From assembly GCA_945787305.1 (NCBI GenBank), contig CALZIH010000019.1, positions 1 through 18,111 on the forward strand: a stretch of 18,111 nt of DNA, written 5' to 3'. Shown here piece by piece: positions 1-7,205 of this stretch. The stretch is from an uncultured Desulfobulbaceae bacterium (GTDB lineage Bacteria > Desulfobacterota > Desulfobulbia > Desulfobulbales > Desulfobulbaceae). Position 1 is the stretch's first letter. Each line of letters begins with the position of its first letter. The translations under genes were made by a program, and so were the position numbers. The notes beneath the pieces were generated by a model, which saw nothing but the letters and a program-made list of their open reading frames with translations, had not been told where the DNA came from and did no database searches.

Positions 1-130
1 GAAATTTCGCTACAATCTCCTGGAGAGGCAGGAGCTCCGGAACAACAACCACCTGACCTGCAGCGGTCTCCTGCAGGTTGGCTCGCAGGGCCTCGGATTT
101 GATACTGGCTGGAAAAGATTGATTATGCAT
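1..130 (-). CDS. N-terminal fragment of unrecognised protein
   Basis: The minus strand opens with ATG at 130 and reads 43 codons without a stop to the window edge, so only the start of the gene is present. The peptide begins MHNQSFPASIKSEALRANLQ and has no signal peptide or membrane segment in the visible part. A GAGGAG purine stretch lies just upstream (134-139), with about 5 nt between GAGG and the ATG, which supports this start. I do not recognise the family from so short a piece. It is transcribed divergently from the beta-carbonic anhydrase gene at 756 and shares the long intergenic region with it. Confidence 0.6.
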   Translation of the reverse strand, partial: MHNQSFPASIKSEALRANLQETAAGQVVVVPELLPLQEIVAKF

Positions 131-190
131 GAACTCCTCGTATATTTTTTGGACTCGTAACCCTGAACACTATTCAGTCAATATGCATAT

Positions 191-219
191 ATAGTAAATC
201 TCTTTGCAGGCCATGTCAG
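191..219 (-). promoter_or_regulatory. candidate sigma70 promoter for the left-edge gene
   Basis: On the minus strand CTGACA (214-219) is followed after 17 nt by TACTAT (191-196), giving 5/6 and 4/6 matches to the sigma70 boxes. It lies about 60 bp upstream of the ATG at 130. The call rests on box matching only. Confidence 0.35.
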
Positions 220-299
220 TAACTGTTTGCCTGAAAACGGGATCCTGCTTATAAATTCATTGCCATAGAGGCATTGTACTTTTATTGCAGACTAAAACT

Positions 300-413
300 A
301 AGTTTGTCGGTGTCGTAAAAAGCCTCGCCACCGACGGCGGAAAGGTTATAACTCATTGTATTTCCGTACAACGCAATTTGCGTTTTGGACTTTTTACGAG
401 TCCATCAAGTTTG
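300..413 (+). repeat. MITE-like repeat, copy A
   Basis: The core at 303-405 (103 bp) matches the reverse complement of 14771-14873 at 96 of 103 positions with no indels. The ends form imperfect terminal inverted repeats of about 19 bp: left TTGTCGGTGTCGTAAAAAG, right end inverted TTGATGGACTCGTAAAAAG, 15 of 19 identical. Two internal hairpins are visible: GTCGGTG paired with CACCGAC at the left and GGACT paired with AGTCC at the right. The word AAGTTTG flanks the core on both sides (300-306 and 407-413) and may be a target duplication or part of the termini. There is no coding capacity, so it would need a transposase in trans. It lies about 350 bp upstream of the beta-carbonic anhydrase gene. 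Confidence 0.75.
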
Positions 414-610
414 ACACAGCCACTTGCGTGTATGCCACTGGAGAAAAATCCGGTCTGAAGACGACAAACTCCATCGAGTCGGAAAGAGAGAGTCGCTTAC
501 TCATTCTTCTAAGGAATCATTTTCCGAGGCATTTAGCTATATCAATTGACAACATTAAGCGCACAATACGCCTTGCCTTTACATTTTAAACTACTGCCCC
601 TTTTCAATTC

Positions 611-638
611 TTGACATTTCCTATTTTCCTGTTATGAA
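611..638 (+). promoter_or_regulatory. candidate sigma70 promoter for the beta-carbonic anhydrase gene
   Basis: A perfect TTGACA (611-616) is followed by TATGAA (633-638) with a 16-nt spacer, leaving a leader of about 110 nt before the ATG at 756. A second TTGACA at 546-551 has no acceptable -10 partner. Confidence 0.4.
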
Positions 639-755
639 ACCCTCATCATATTGATTTAACAATACATAATAACTCTTCTCATTCTTCATGGCGACACGTC
701 TTTCAACTTGTGCGACAAGCGGTTTCCATGATTCACAACAAAAAAGGAGGTAGGA

Positions 756-1538
756 ATGAAGTACAAAGGATTGAAATCTGCGATAGCGGCCTGCTGTTTG
801 CTGGCACTGACCTGCGGCCCGGTAATGGCAAGCGCAAGCAAGGCAAGCAAACCAAGCCCTGATGAAGCGATAGCGATGCTCAAGGCCGGCAACGAACGCT
901 TTGTCACCGGCAAGGCGACCCATCCCCATACCGACAGTGCCAGGCTGGCCCTGGCCGGTAAAGAAAACCAGGGAGATCACGCGTATGCAACGGTGATCAC
1001 CTGTTCCGATTCACGTGTCCCGGTTGAGCTACTTTTTGATGCCGGTATTATGGATACATTTGTTATCCGAGTCGCCGGTAATGTACTGGATGTTGATGAA
1101 ATCGGATCGGTCGAATATGGTTTGGCCCATGTCAACACCCCGGTCTTTGTTGTTCTTGGCCATACCCAGTGTGGTGCAGTTACAGCCGTAACCAATGCAG
1201 TTCAGGGGCACGGCCATGCCCTAGAGCGTAACATTCCTCCGCTGGTTGACAATATCCAGCCTGCAGTCAAGAAAGCCATAGCCAACCACCCCGATGCTCA
1301 AGGTAAAGACGTCATTCCCTATGCCATTGAAGAAAATGTCTACCAGGGGATTGAAGATCTGTTTACGGAAAGCCCGGTTTCCCGTGACCTCGTCAAGAGC
1401 GGTAAGGTGAAAGTCGTCGGCGCGATCTATGACGTTGGAACCGGCAAAATCAACTGGCTGCCCGAAGAAAAATCTACTGAAATTCTGGCCAAGGTTGAAG
1501 CGAACCCGAAAAGAGCTATGAACGCCATGGCAGAATAA
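756..1538 (+). CDS. exported beta-class carbonic anhydrase
   Basis: This 260-residue enzyme should interconvert CO2 and bicarbonate. The beta-class zinc site is complete: Cys83 with the Asp85/Arg87 dyad in ITCSDSRVPVE, then His136 and Cys139 in LGHTQCGAV. Residues 1-26 form a clear Sec signal (positive start, hydrophobic stretch AACCLLALTC, cleavage-like VMASA), so the enzyme probably acts in the periplasm, less usual for the beta class than the cytoplasm. Start choice is firm: AAGGAGGT (744-751) sits 4 nt before the ATG. It stands alone on the plus strand, convergent with the hybrid kinase gene, with a promoter candidate at 611-638. An unrelated alpha-class carbonic anhydrase lies 2.7 kb away. 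The family assignment is secure; localisation is inferred. Confidence 0.93.
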   Translation: MKYKGLKSAIAACCLLALTCGPVMASASKASKPSPDEAIAMLKAGNERFVTGKATHPHTDSARLALAGKENQGDHAYATVITCSDSRVPVELLFDAGIMDTFVIRVAGNVLDVDEIGSVEYGLAHVNTPVFVVLGHTQCGAVTAVTNAVQGHGHALERNIPPLVDNIQPAVKKAIANHPDAQGKDVIPYAIEENVYQGIEDLFTESPVSRDLVKSGKVKVVGAIYDVGTGKINWLPEEKSTEILAKVEANPKRAMNAMAE

Positions 1539-1560
1539 ATTCAGGATACAACATCCATCT

Positions 1561-1592
1561 ATACGGTAAGGCAAAAGCTTGTTTTGCCGTAT
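1561..1592. terminator. hairpin between convergent genes
   Basis: GGCAAAA (1570-1576) pairs with TTTTGCC (1582-1588), extended by ATAC/GTAT around a bulge. It lies between the 3' ends of the beta-carbonic anhydrase and hybrid kinase genes and may end both transcripts, but neither strand has a following T-run, so it is not a textbook intrinsic terminator. Confidence 0.4.
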
Positions 1593-1639
1593 AGCCCACC
1601 CCCATCAACAAACCAACCCAGCGTATTCCGTAAAATTAC

Positions 1640-3916
1640 TCAGTGTGCAGGCTGATCCAGAGCACCGCGAACAGCAAGCCCCAGTTCATTGCCGACTACT
1701 GGTTTTGGCAGAAAACGGCGGACACCAATGGCCAACACATCCTGCTCTGAGACCAGAGCACTGTAGCCGGTACAGAGAATAATCGGAAAATCAGGTCGAA
1801 GCTCCAGGACTTTAGTCGCCAGCTCCACCCCTGTCATGTGCGGCATGGTCTGATCAGTGACAAGCACGTCAAACGCTTCGGGCTGTTGTGCCAGCATTGC
1901 CCATGCCTCCTCGCTGTCGGTGGTAACCGTTACCTTGTAGCCGAGATTTTCCAGCGTCACCTTCTGTATACTGACAATACTACTCTCATCGTCCACCACC
2001 AGAACATGTTCGCTACCAACAAGTTGCTCTTCTTTATTACCTGTAGCGGATGTTTTGCTCTCCACTTCCAGAGCCGGAATATAGACATGGACAACGGTTC
2101 CACCACCAGGAGAGCTTTCTACCCGAACCATCCCCTTATAATCACGGATGATTCCATGGATAACCGCCAGTCCGAGGCCACTGCCTCTACCAACTTCTTT
2201 GGTGGTATAGTAGGGATCAAAAACACGCTCCAATGTAGCCCGATCCATGCCGCTACCCGTATCACTTACAGACAGCACAACAAATGAACCGGCTTCCACC
2301 TCCTGCTCTGGTATGTCTTCGGGGTCTAGATGCTGTCGCCGGAGCCGTATGCCAAGCACACCTTTTTCTTTCTCCATTGCATGAAGGGCATTGGTGCAGA
2401 GTTCAACCACAACCTGGTAAATTCTGGTCGGATCGGCCAGTATAACACCGCTCTGACGTTCTATGGCCACCTGAATTTCTATCGTTGCCGGAAACGACGA
2501 ACGCAACATCTTCAACGCTTCCTTCACAATGAGATAGGCCTCAAAGGGCTGTAGCTTATGTTCGCTTTTTCTACTGAACGAGAGCAACTGCTTTACCAGT
2601 TGCGAGGCTCTTTTTCCGGCTGTTATGATCTGTTCCAGGTTATCGGAGGGATTCATCCCGCTCTGCATATTATATTTCACCACCTCCGCAGAGCCGAGAA
2701 CAACCGTCAGCAAATTATTAAAATCGTGTGCAATACCGCCGGCAAGGGTACCAATGGCCTCCATTTTGTGTGCATGCAACAGATGCTGTTCAAGCTTTTT
2801 CTGCTCGGTTATGTCTCTGGCGGTATGGACAAGATGCGTTACTTCACCGCTTCCATCGACAACCGGAGACGAGGTGACCTGAAAGACCTTGTTCCACTGC
2901 TTATACTCAATAGGGCGGGTATGGCTGCAGGCTTTAGCTAAGGTATCCAGAGTCGGACAATCAGCACAAGGTTGTTCCTTGTTTTCAAACAGCTGATAGC
3001 AATGCTTACCCAGTATTTCACCGTAACTGGCTTGGAAAAAATCAACAGTCGCCTTGTTGGCCCGCATGATGCGCATTTCTTTGTCCTGGAGGGTAATGAG
3101 TGCAGGTATGGCATCAAACGTTCTCTCCCAATGCCGTTTACTGCGCTGTAGGATTTCCTCCTCTTCTTTACGCTGGCTGATATCGAGAACAATACCCTGA
3201 TAATGGCTTATCTCACCATGACTGTTTCGCTTTACATAGGTATTGTGCTCGACCCATTTCACCTGGCTGTCTCGGGTTACTATGCGATACGGCTCATGTT
3301 GAAAAGAGCACTGCTCCGAACTTTGCCCACACTGTCGAACCTCCGCTCTTACCCTGTCTACATCTCCAGGGTGAATAATGTCAACATAGGCAATCTGCCC
3401 ACTGACAAACTCGTTAGCCGAGTGACCACAGAGAGTGAAAACGTTTTCCGAAACAAACTCCACTGGTAGGCCTTCTTCCTTGCACCAAAGGAAGGCGATG
3501 GCCGGGCTACGATTGATAATTTCGTAGGAATCACGCAGAGTCCGTTTAGACTGTTTCTGCTGTATTGCTCTACAAAGAATTCTGACCAGATGATCGGGGT
3601 CGCAGGGCTTAACAAGGTAATCAAAAACCCCCATGCGCAGTAAGGCCAATCCATTCTCAGCATCGTTCATTCCAGTCAGAATGAGTATTGCCACATCAGG
3701 ATACTGTTTGACGATTTGCTCGGCAATTTTTTCGCCTTCGATATCGGGTAGGCCGAGATCAAGGATAACACCGTGATAATGGGTTTTCTCAAGAATCCAT
3801 AATCCTTCTCGCCCGGTATGAACACTATCGGCCTGAAACCCTTTCGCCTCCAGCAGAGGTATCAGGCTCCGGCAGAACAACGGTTCATCGTCAATAAGGA
3901 GAATGGATTTTTTCAT
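1640..3916 (-). CDS. hybrid sensor histidine kinase (REC-PAS-PAS-HisKA-HATPase-REC)
   Basis: This 758-residue protein carries both ends of a phosphorelay. An N-terminal receiver (about 3-118) has acidic residues 9-11, phosphoacceptor Asp53 (VILDLGLPD), Thr81 and Lys103. Two PAS domains follow (about 130-250 and 260-375), each ending in a PAC-like segment. The HisKA H-box holds His397 in GGIAHDFNN. The HATPase has the N-box (VELCTNALHAM), SDTGSGM and GRGSGLGLAV. A C-terminal receiver (about 637-750) has Asp688 (VLVTDQTMP), Thr716 and Lys738. No membrane segment is visible, so it should be cytoplasmic, and there is no DNA-binding domain; the output partner is not in the window. PAS2 contains Cys306, Cys317, Cys320 and Cys330. 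A GTG codon directly precedes the chosen ATG and neither has a clear Shine-Dalgarno sequence. It lies between two carbonic anhydrase genes, but its signal is unknown. Confidence 0.93.
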   Translation of the reverse strand: MKKSILLIDDEPLFCRSLIPLLEAKGFQADSVHTGREGLWILEKTHYHGVILDLGLPDIEGEKIAEQIVKQYPDVAILILTGMNDAENGLALLRMGVFDYLVKPCDPDHLVRILCRAIQQKQSKRTLRDSYEIINRSPAIAFLWCKEEGLPVEFVSENVFTLCGHSANEFVSGQIAYVDIIHPGDVDRVRAEVRQCGQSSEQCSFQHEPYRIVTRDSQVKWVEHNTYVKRNSHGEISHYQGIVLDISQRKEEEEILQRSKRHWERTFDAIPALITLQDKEMRIMRANKATVDFFQASYGEILGKHCYQLFENKEQPCADCPTLDTLAKACSHTRPIEYKQWNKVFQVTSSPVVDGSGEVTHLVHTARDITEQKKLEQHLLHAHKMEAIGTLAGGIAHDFNNLLTVVLGSAEVVKYNMQSGMNPSDNLEQIITAGKRASQLVKQLLSFSRKSEHKLQPFEAYLIVKEALKMLRSSFPATIEIQVAIERQSGVILADPTRIYQVVVELCTNALHAMEKEKGVLGIRLRRQHLDPEDIPEQEVEAGSFVVLSVSDTGSGMDRATLERVFDPYYTTKEVGRGSGLGLAVIHGIIRDYKGMVRVESSPGGGTVVHVYIPALEVESKTSATGNKEEQLVGSEHVLVVDDESSIVSIQKVTLENLGYKVTVTTDSEEAWAMLAQQPEAFDVLVTDQTMPHMTGVELATKVLELRPDFPIILCTGYSALVSEQDVLAIGVRRFLPKPVVGNELGLAVRGALDQPAH

Positions 3917-4097
3917 CACCGGCTGAGAATAAGGTGTGACAAGTTAAGAAAAGGATGACTACTCCTTTAAAAATACTGTATTGAAATCAAAAGAACAAGA
4001 AAATCGTCAGCGATCACAGATACCGAACGGAGTCTGCGCCGAGCTCTTTGCACTCCCACTTCTGCCCGCATGAGGGAGCAATAACGAACAGAAGTGC

Positions 4098-4126
4098 CTG
4101 CACGGGGACATGTAGCCCCCGTGCAG
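4098..4126. repeat. strong intergenic hairpin
   Basis: CTGCACGGGG (4098-4107) and CCCCGTGCAG (4117-4126) form a perfect 10-bp GC-rich stem with a 9-nt loop. Neither strand has a following T-run, so it is unlikely to be an intrinsic terminator. It could be an mRNA leader structure of the kinase gene or a palindromic extragenic repeat; no second copy is in the window. Confidence 0.6.
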
Positions 4127-4163
4127 CACCTGACGAATAGTTACAACTCCTGAGATCTGTGAC

Positions 4164-4199
4164 AGAAAATCTCCTGACAGGCTTCGCCGATCAGGAGAT
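4164..4199 (-). terminator. intrinsic terminator of the alpha-carbonic anhydrase gene
   Basis: On the minus strand ATCTCCTGA and TCAGGAGAT (4191-4199 with 4169-4177) form a 9-bp stem around a 13-nt loop, followed by TTTTCTGTC. It begins about 60 bp after the stop codon at 4261. Confidence 0.7.
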
Positions 4200-4260
4200 G
4201 TACTTACATCTTGGGGTATATTTTTATTACAAGAAATTTGTTCAGTACATCCTCAAGGAT

Positions 4261-4998
4261 CTACTGAAGAATAGGACGAGCATTCAGCGGCTGGACCGGA
4301 CGGTTGTTTGGGTGATGCATCACATGGACAAAGGCATCAACCTGCTCTTTAGATACGGTTACCGACTGTTTCATGACCATCCAGAGTACGCCTTCGGAGC
4401 AGGGCGGAGTAGTCAGGGAGCCGTTGAAACGATAGTAGCCTTGTTCTTGGGGTAAAAGGGTTTCCGCTTTGACCTGAGAAGCCATGGCTGCTTTTTCTCC
4501 ACCTTTGGCCGGCATCTGTTTCCAAACTTTCTTTATCCCCTCATTCTCATCGCCAACTGTATACATTACCCCGACAACCGCCAAGGAACCATCCTGGGCC
4601 GCATGAACAAAATGCCCCTCCATGGGAAAGGATTCATTATTGATTGTATTTTCACTGGGTGAATGAAAATGAAACTGTTTAAGTTCAAAGGTCTTCCCGA
4701 CCACCTGGATAGTGGAACCTGCAGTATAATTTACCTGTATGGTATGACCGTTATTCACAACCTCTGTTGCCAGGCCGGTGTAATGAAAGGCGATAGGCTC
4801 GAGTTCTGCCTCGATAAATCCTGTCAGGTTAATCGGTGACTGATTTACGCCTTTGGCGCACATCTCAAAAGCAGGGTCAAGTTTTCCCCAATGTTCAGGG
4901 CCACCGTCGCCGCTGTACCCCCATTGAACATCCGAAGCCAAGCTGCTGCCGGCAACCAAAACAAAGGCTGTAGCCATTGATACACATGCTTTCTTCAT
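4261..4998 (-). CDS. exported alpha-class carbonic anhydrase
   Basis: A 245-residue zinc enzyme that hydrates CO2, the usual size for bacterial alpha-class enzymes. The three zinc histidines are His110 and His112 in QFHFHSPSEN and His129 in EGHFVHA. Other family marks are QSPINL, His85 in NNGHTIQV (the proton-shuttle position), and the active-site segment GSLTTPPCSEGVLW with Thr196/197. Cys47 and Cys200 match the usual disulfide pair. Residues 1-21 form a Sec signal ending near SSLAS, so it should act in the periplasm. AAGGAGG just upstream fixes the start. It follows gapA on the same strand, but an intrinsic terminator lies between them, only about 13 bp from the ribosome-binding site, so it must be expressed by read-through or through a leader containing that hairpin. 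Confidence 0.95.
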   Translation of the reverse strand: MKKACVSMATAFVLVAGSSLASDVQWGYSGDGGPEHWGKLDPAFEMCAKGVNQSPINLTGFIEAELEPIAFHYTGLATEVVNNGHTIQVNYTAGSTIQVVGKTFELKQFHFHSPSENTINNESFPMEGHFVHAAQDGSLAVVGVMYTVGDENEGIKKVWKQMPAKGGEKAAMASQVKAETLLPQEQGYYRFNGSLTTPPCSEGVLWMVMKQSVTVSKEQVDAFVHVMHHPNNRPVQPLNARPILQ

Positions 4999-5021
4999 AC
5001 TCCCCTCCTTTTCCTTGGTAC

Positions 5022-5050
5022 AAAAATAAAAAAGCGGCGGGCACCCCGCT
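5022..5050 (-). terminator. intrinsic terminator after gapA / leader hairpin of the alpha-carbonic anhydrase gene
   Basis: On the minus strand AGCGG and CCGCT close a GC-rich hairpin (5033-5050), followed at once by TTTTTTATTTTT (5022-5033). It lies about 45 bp after the gapA stop and ends about 13 bp before the Shine-Dalgarno of the next gene. Confidence 0.75.
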
Positions 5051-5073
5051 GCCTCGCACGGACACGGCTCAGT

Positions 5074-5102
5074 ATCCTACTTTTTTTTCCAATCAATTAC
5101 AA
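5074..5102 (-). promoter_or_regulatory. possible promoter upstream of the terminator hairpin
   Basis: TTGTAA (5097-5102, overlapping the gapA stop) and TAGGAT (5074-5079) are spaced by 17 nt and match 4/6 each to the sigma70 boxes. If real, its transcript would start before the hairpin at 5033-5050 and carry it as a leader. The match is weak. Confidence 0.22.
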
Positions 5103-6101
5103 GGGCTTGTTTGTCTCCATGTGCAAAACAAGATCCAACATCCTGTTCGAATATCCCCACTCATTATCATACCAGGTCATGACCTTGACCGTTGTCCCCA
5201 ATACACGGGTACAAAGACCGTCAACAATGGATGAATGAGGATCTCCTTGAAAATCAATGGATACCAATGGTTCTTCCGTATAACGTAGATAACGATTTGC
5301 AGCCTCGGCAAGGGCTTTATTCACTTCCGGGGCCGTGGTTTCCCGTTCCACTTCCATCACCACATCCACAAGTGATACATCTGGTGTCGGTACCCGAACT
5401 GCCAATCCATCAAATTTATTTTTCAACTCGGGAATAACCAACGCCACGGCAGCAGCGGCTCCAGTTTTAGTTGGGATCATGGACATAGCAGCTGCCCTGG
5501 CCCGGCGCAGATCAGAATGAGGAAAGTCCAACAGTCGTTGGTCTCCGGTGTAGGCGTGAACCGTAGTCATCAAGCCACGTTTAATACCGAAATTATCCAA
5601 CACAACCTGCGCCACAGGGGCCAGACAGTTTGTTGTACAGGATGCATTGGAAACCACATCATGTACAGTCGGGTCATACTCGTCTTCATTCACACCCATG
5701 ACAAGGGTCTTGACATCGCCCTTGGCCGGAGCGGAAATGACAACTTTGGCCGCACCAGCATCAATATGAGCCTTTGCCGAATCAAGATCCCTGAAGAAAC
5801 CTGTGCATTCAAGAACATATTCCGCACCATACTCGCTCCATGGAATATCCTTGGGTTGCCGATGACTGGACACAGGGATCAGGGTACCGTCAACAAGTAT
5901 CCCATTGTCCGCCGCTTTGATTTCACGATTAAAAACACCCATTACCGAGTCATATTTTAACAGATGAGCAATGGTGTTTATATCTGTAAGATCATTAATA
6001 CCGACTATTTCAATATCGGCAAATGCTTCATCCTTGTCGATTGCCCTGAAAATGTTTCTCCCGATCCGTCCAAAACCGTTTATGCCGATTTTTATGCTCA
6101 T
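5097..6101 (-). CDS. gapA: type I glyceraldehyde-3-phosphate dehydrogenase
   Basis: A 334-residue cytosolic enzyme that converts glyceraldehyde 3-phosphate, NAD+ and phosphate to 1,3-bisphosphoglycerate, reversibly, in glycolysis and gluconeogenesis. The Rossmann motif is GINGFGRIGR at residues 7-16. The catalytic cysteine is Cys155 in SNASCTTNCLAP, with His182 in TTVHAYTGDQ. Asp39 in GINDLTD is the NAD-selective acidic residue, which argues for NAD rather than NADP. Length is typical. GAAGGAG about 6 nt before the ATG supports the start. A 155-bp gap separates it from the upstream hypothetical gene, so it probably has its own promoter; an intrinsic terminator follows. Confidence 0.97.
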   Translation of the reverse strand: MSIKIGINGFGRIGRNIFRAIDKDEAFADIEIVGINDLTDINTIAHLLKYDSVMGVFNREIKAADNGILVDGTLIPVSSHRQPKDIPWSEYGAEYVLECTGFFRDLDSAKAHIDAGAAKVVISAPAKGDVKTLVMGVNEDEYDPTVHDVVSNASCTTNCLAPVAQVVLDNFGIKRGLMTTVHAYTGDQRLLDFPHSDLRRARAAAMSMIPTKTGAAAAVALVIPELKNKFDGLAVRVPTPDVSLVDVVMEVERETTAPEVNKALAEAANRYLRYTEEPLVSIDFQGDPHSSIVDGLCTRVLGTTVKVMTWYDNEWGYSNRMLDLVLHMETNKPL

Positions 6102-6197
6102 CGCTTCTCCTTCAATGATTGTTATCCGGTTTCCAGATGAAAACCACGTTGACAGGTGTCAGTTTCTTCTTTTCAAATGCAATTGGCTTACACCCCA

Positions 6198-6252
6198 CCT
6201 TGAAAAATACCATTGCCGCCCGATCTCGGTTTCATGCTCATTTTTTTCAAGG
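6198..6252. repeat. 10-bp inverted repeat upstream of gapA
   Basis: CCTTGAAAAA (6198-6207) and TTTTTCAAGG (6243-6252) are perfect inverted copies around a 35-nt interior that holds a smaller CCGA/TCGG pairing. It lies between the hypothetical gene and gapA and could be a weak terminator or an operator for gapA. Confidence 0.4.
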
Positions 6253-6256
6253 CGCC

Positions 6257-7201
6257 CTACATTATAGCTGCGTCCTCCCTCTTACCTTTCCCCCAGTTTT
6301 TTAACTGGGGATTCTCTTGTACCATGGCCTTGATATGCACAATTTTGGCACGGGCCTCGTCACACTGTCTATCGCAGTCAAATGCCCGTTCATACATGGC
6401 GAGAGCCTGTCCATACCACTGCCCGGAAAGATAACTTCGCCCAGCGGCACAAAACCCTTGGGCAGCGGAACCGGAAAACATATCCAACAATAGATCCTCA
6501 ACAGGTTCCCCCCATAAGGCCCTGACAAGTTTCTCTTCCTCAACCAGCAAACGTACAACCAGCGCATTCCCAGCAAGATCGGGCATCATCATCCGTAAGA
6601 TAAAGTTTGCTTGCCCGAGCAGAAAGCCGGCCTGCTCCATCTGGTTTACCACATCTGCAGCAATACGCCGGATAAGGGAGTCGACATCAACCATCTTTGA
6701 AAGCTGGGGCAAAGGACCTGATGGCCGCGCCACCTGAACTGAAGATGGCGGAAGAGACTTTCGCATCCGGACTGCAGCCGGACCGTATGTGTTCAGCAGG
6801 TAAATATTTTCCTTCAGCTTCATCGCCTCATGAAAAACAGACCCTAGCAGCCAATCGATCAGGGAGCCGTGAACAGCATACTCTCGCTCCTGTTCAGGCC
6901 AGGCAAGGTGACAGAGGTCCTTCAACCGCCAGAGTCGACCCTTTTCGGATTCGGTACCTAACATCTGTGTCAGTCGATTCCATATCTGCTCACGTACCTT
7001 TCCTGTTTCAGGAGAAAGCAAATCGGAACAATCATATTGCTGCGGGTTCCTGCATTCCAGATACATCACGTATAATTGCTGAAAAGAGCTGTAAACGAGA
7101 AAGAAATCCTCCACCACTTGACGAATAAAATGGTTCCTTCGCTGCTCAAACCAGCTTGGCCGTTTACTGTTTATAGATGCAGAGGTTAGGTTCTGGTGCA
7201 T
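6257..7201 (-). CDS. hypothetical protein, possible TPR-like C-terminus, downstream of glgA
   Basis: I do not recognise this 314-residue protein. It has no signal peptide or membrane segment. The N-terminal half is rich in aromatic and charged residues (FEQRRNHFIRQVVEDFFLVY, WRLKDLCHLAWPEQER), a proline-rich linker follows at about 150-165, and the C-terminal part (about 240-290) has a helix pair resembling one tetratricopeptide repeat, GRSYLSGQWYGQALAMYERA. It begins 4 nt after the glgA stop, so it is almost surely co-translated with glgA; a glycogen-related or scaffolding role is inference from position only. The ATG at 7201 is preceded by a GTG at 7204, and neither has a strong Shine-Dalgarno sequence, which fits coupling to the upstream stop. 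Confidence 0.75.
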   Translation of the reverse strand: MHQNLTSASINSKRPSWFEQRRNHFIRQVVEDFFLVYSSFQQLYVMYLECRNPQQYDCSDLLSPETGKVREQIWNRLTQMLGTESEKGRLWRLKDLCHLAWPEQEREYAVHGSLIDWLLGSVFHEAMKLKENIYLLNTYGPAAVRMRKSLPPSSVQVARPSGPLPQLSKMVDVDSLIRRIAADVVNQMEQAGFLLGQANFILRMMMPDLAGNALVVRLLVEEEKLVRALWGEPVEDLLLDMFSGSAAQGFCAAGRSYLSGQWYGQALAMYERAFDCDRQCDEARAKIVHIKAMVQENPQLKNWGKGKREDAAIM

Positions 7202-7205
7202 CACA

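Larger units (their letters stand above)
131..755. other. long divergent intergenic region
   Basis: This 625-bp stretch separates the left-edge gene from the beta-carbonic anhydrase gene. It holds a minus-strand promoter candidate (191-219), one copy of a MITE-like repeat (300-413) and a plus-strand promoter candidate (611-638). The open frame at 356-589 starts inside the repeat, has no ribosome-binding site and does not look like a real protein. I see no RNA gene or other clear element between 414 and 600. Confidence 0.5.
3917..4260. other. structured intergenic region between alpha-carbonic anhydrase and kinase genes
   Basis: This 344-bp gap has no gene. It holds, from right to left, the terminator of the alpha-carbonic anhydrase gene (4164-4199), a strong 10-bp hairpin (4098-4126), and two mutually exclusive pairings: CTCCC with GGGAG (4053-4078), or CACTTCTG with CAGAAGTG (4057-4096). 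The part nearer the kinase (3917-4020) is AT-rich and probably contains the kinase promoter, though I cannot pick confident boxes. Confidence 0.5.

Noticed and set aside
151..160. Ten-base match GGACTCGTAA to the end of the MITE-like repeat
   Set aside because: Too short and without the following conserved AAAAGTCC; could be chance, so not called as a third copy.
356..589. 77-codon open frame inside and after repeat copy A
   Set aside because: Starts within the repeat, has no ribosome-binding site and its translation shows no protein-like features.
808..823. TGGCAC-containing sigma54-like word within the beta-carbonic anhydrase gene
   Set aside because: Lies inside the coding region and lacks the TTGC half at the right distance.
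1838..2287. 149-codon plus-strand open frame within the kinase gene
   Set aside because: Lies wholly opposite the well-supported C-terminal kinase domains; an antisense shadow.
3917..4260. Possible CRISPR-like or tandem repeat array in the structured gap
   Set aside because: The hairpins have different sequences and lengths; there are no regular repeats or spacers.
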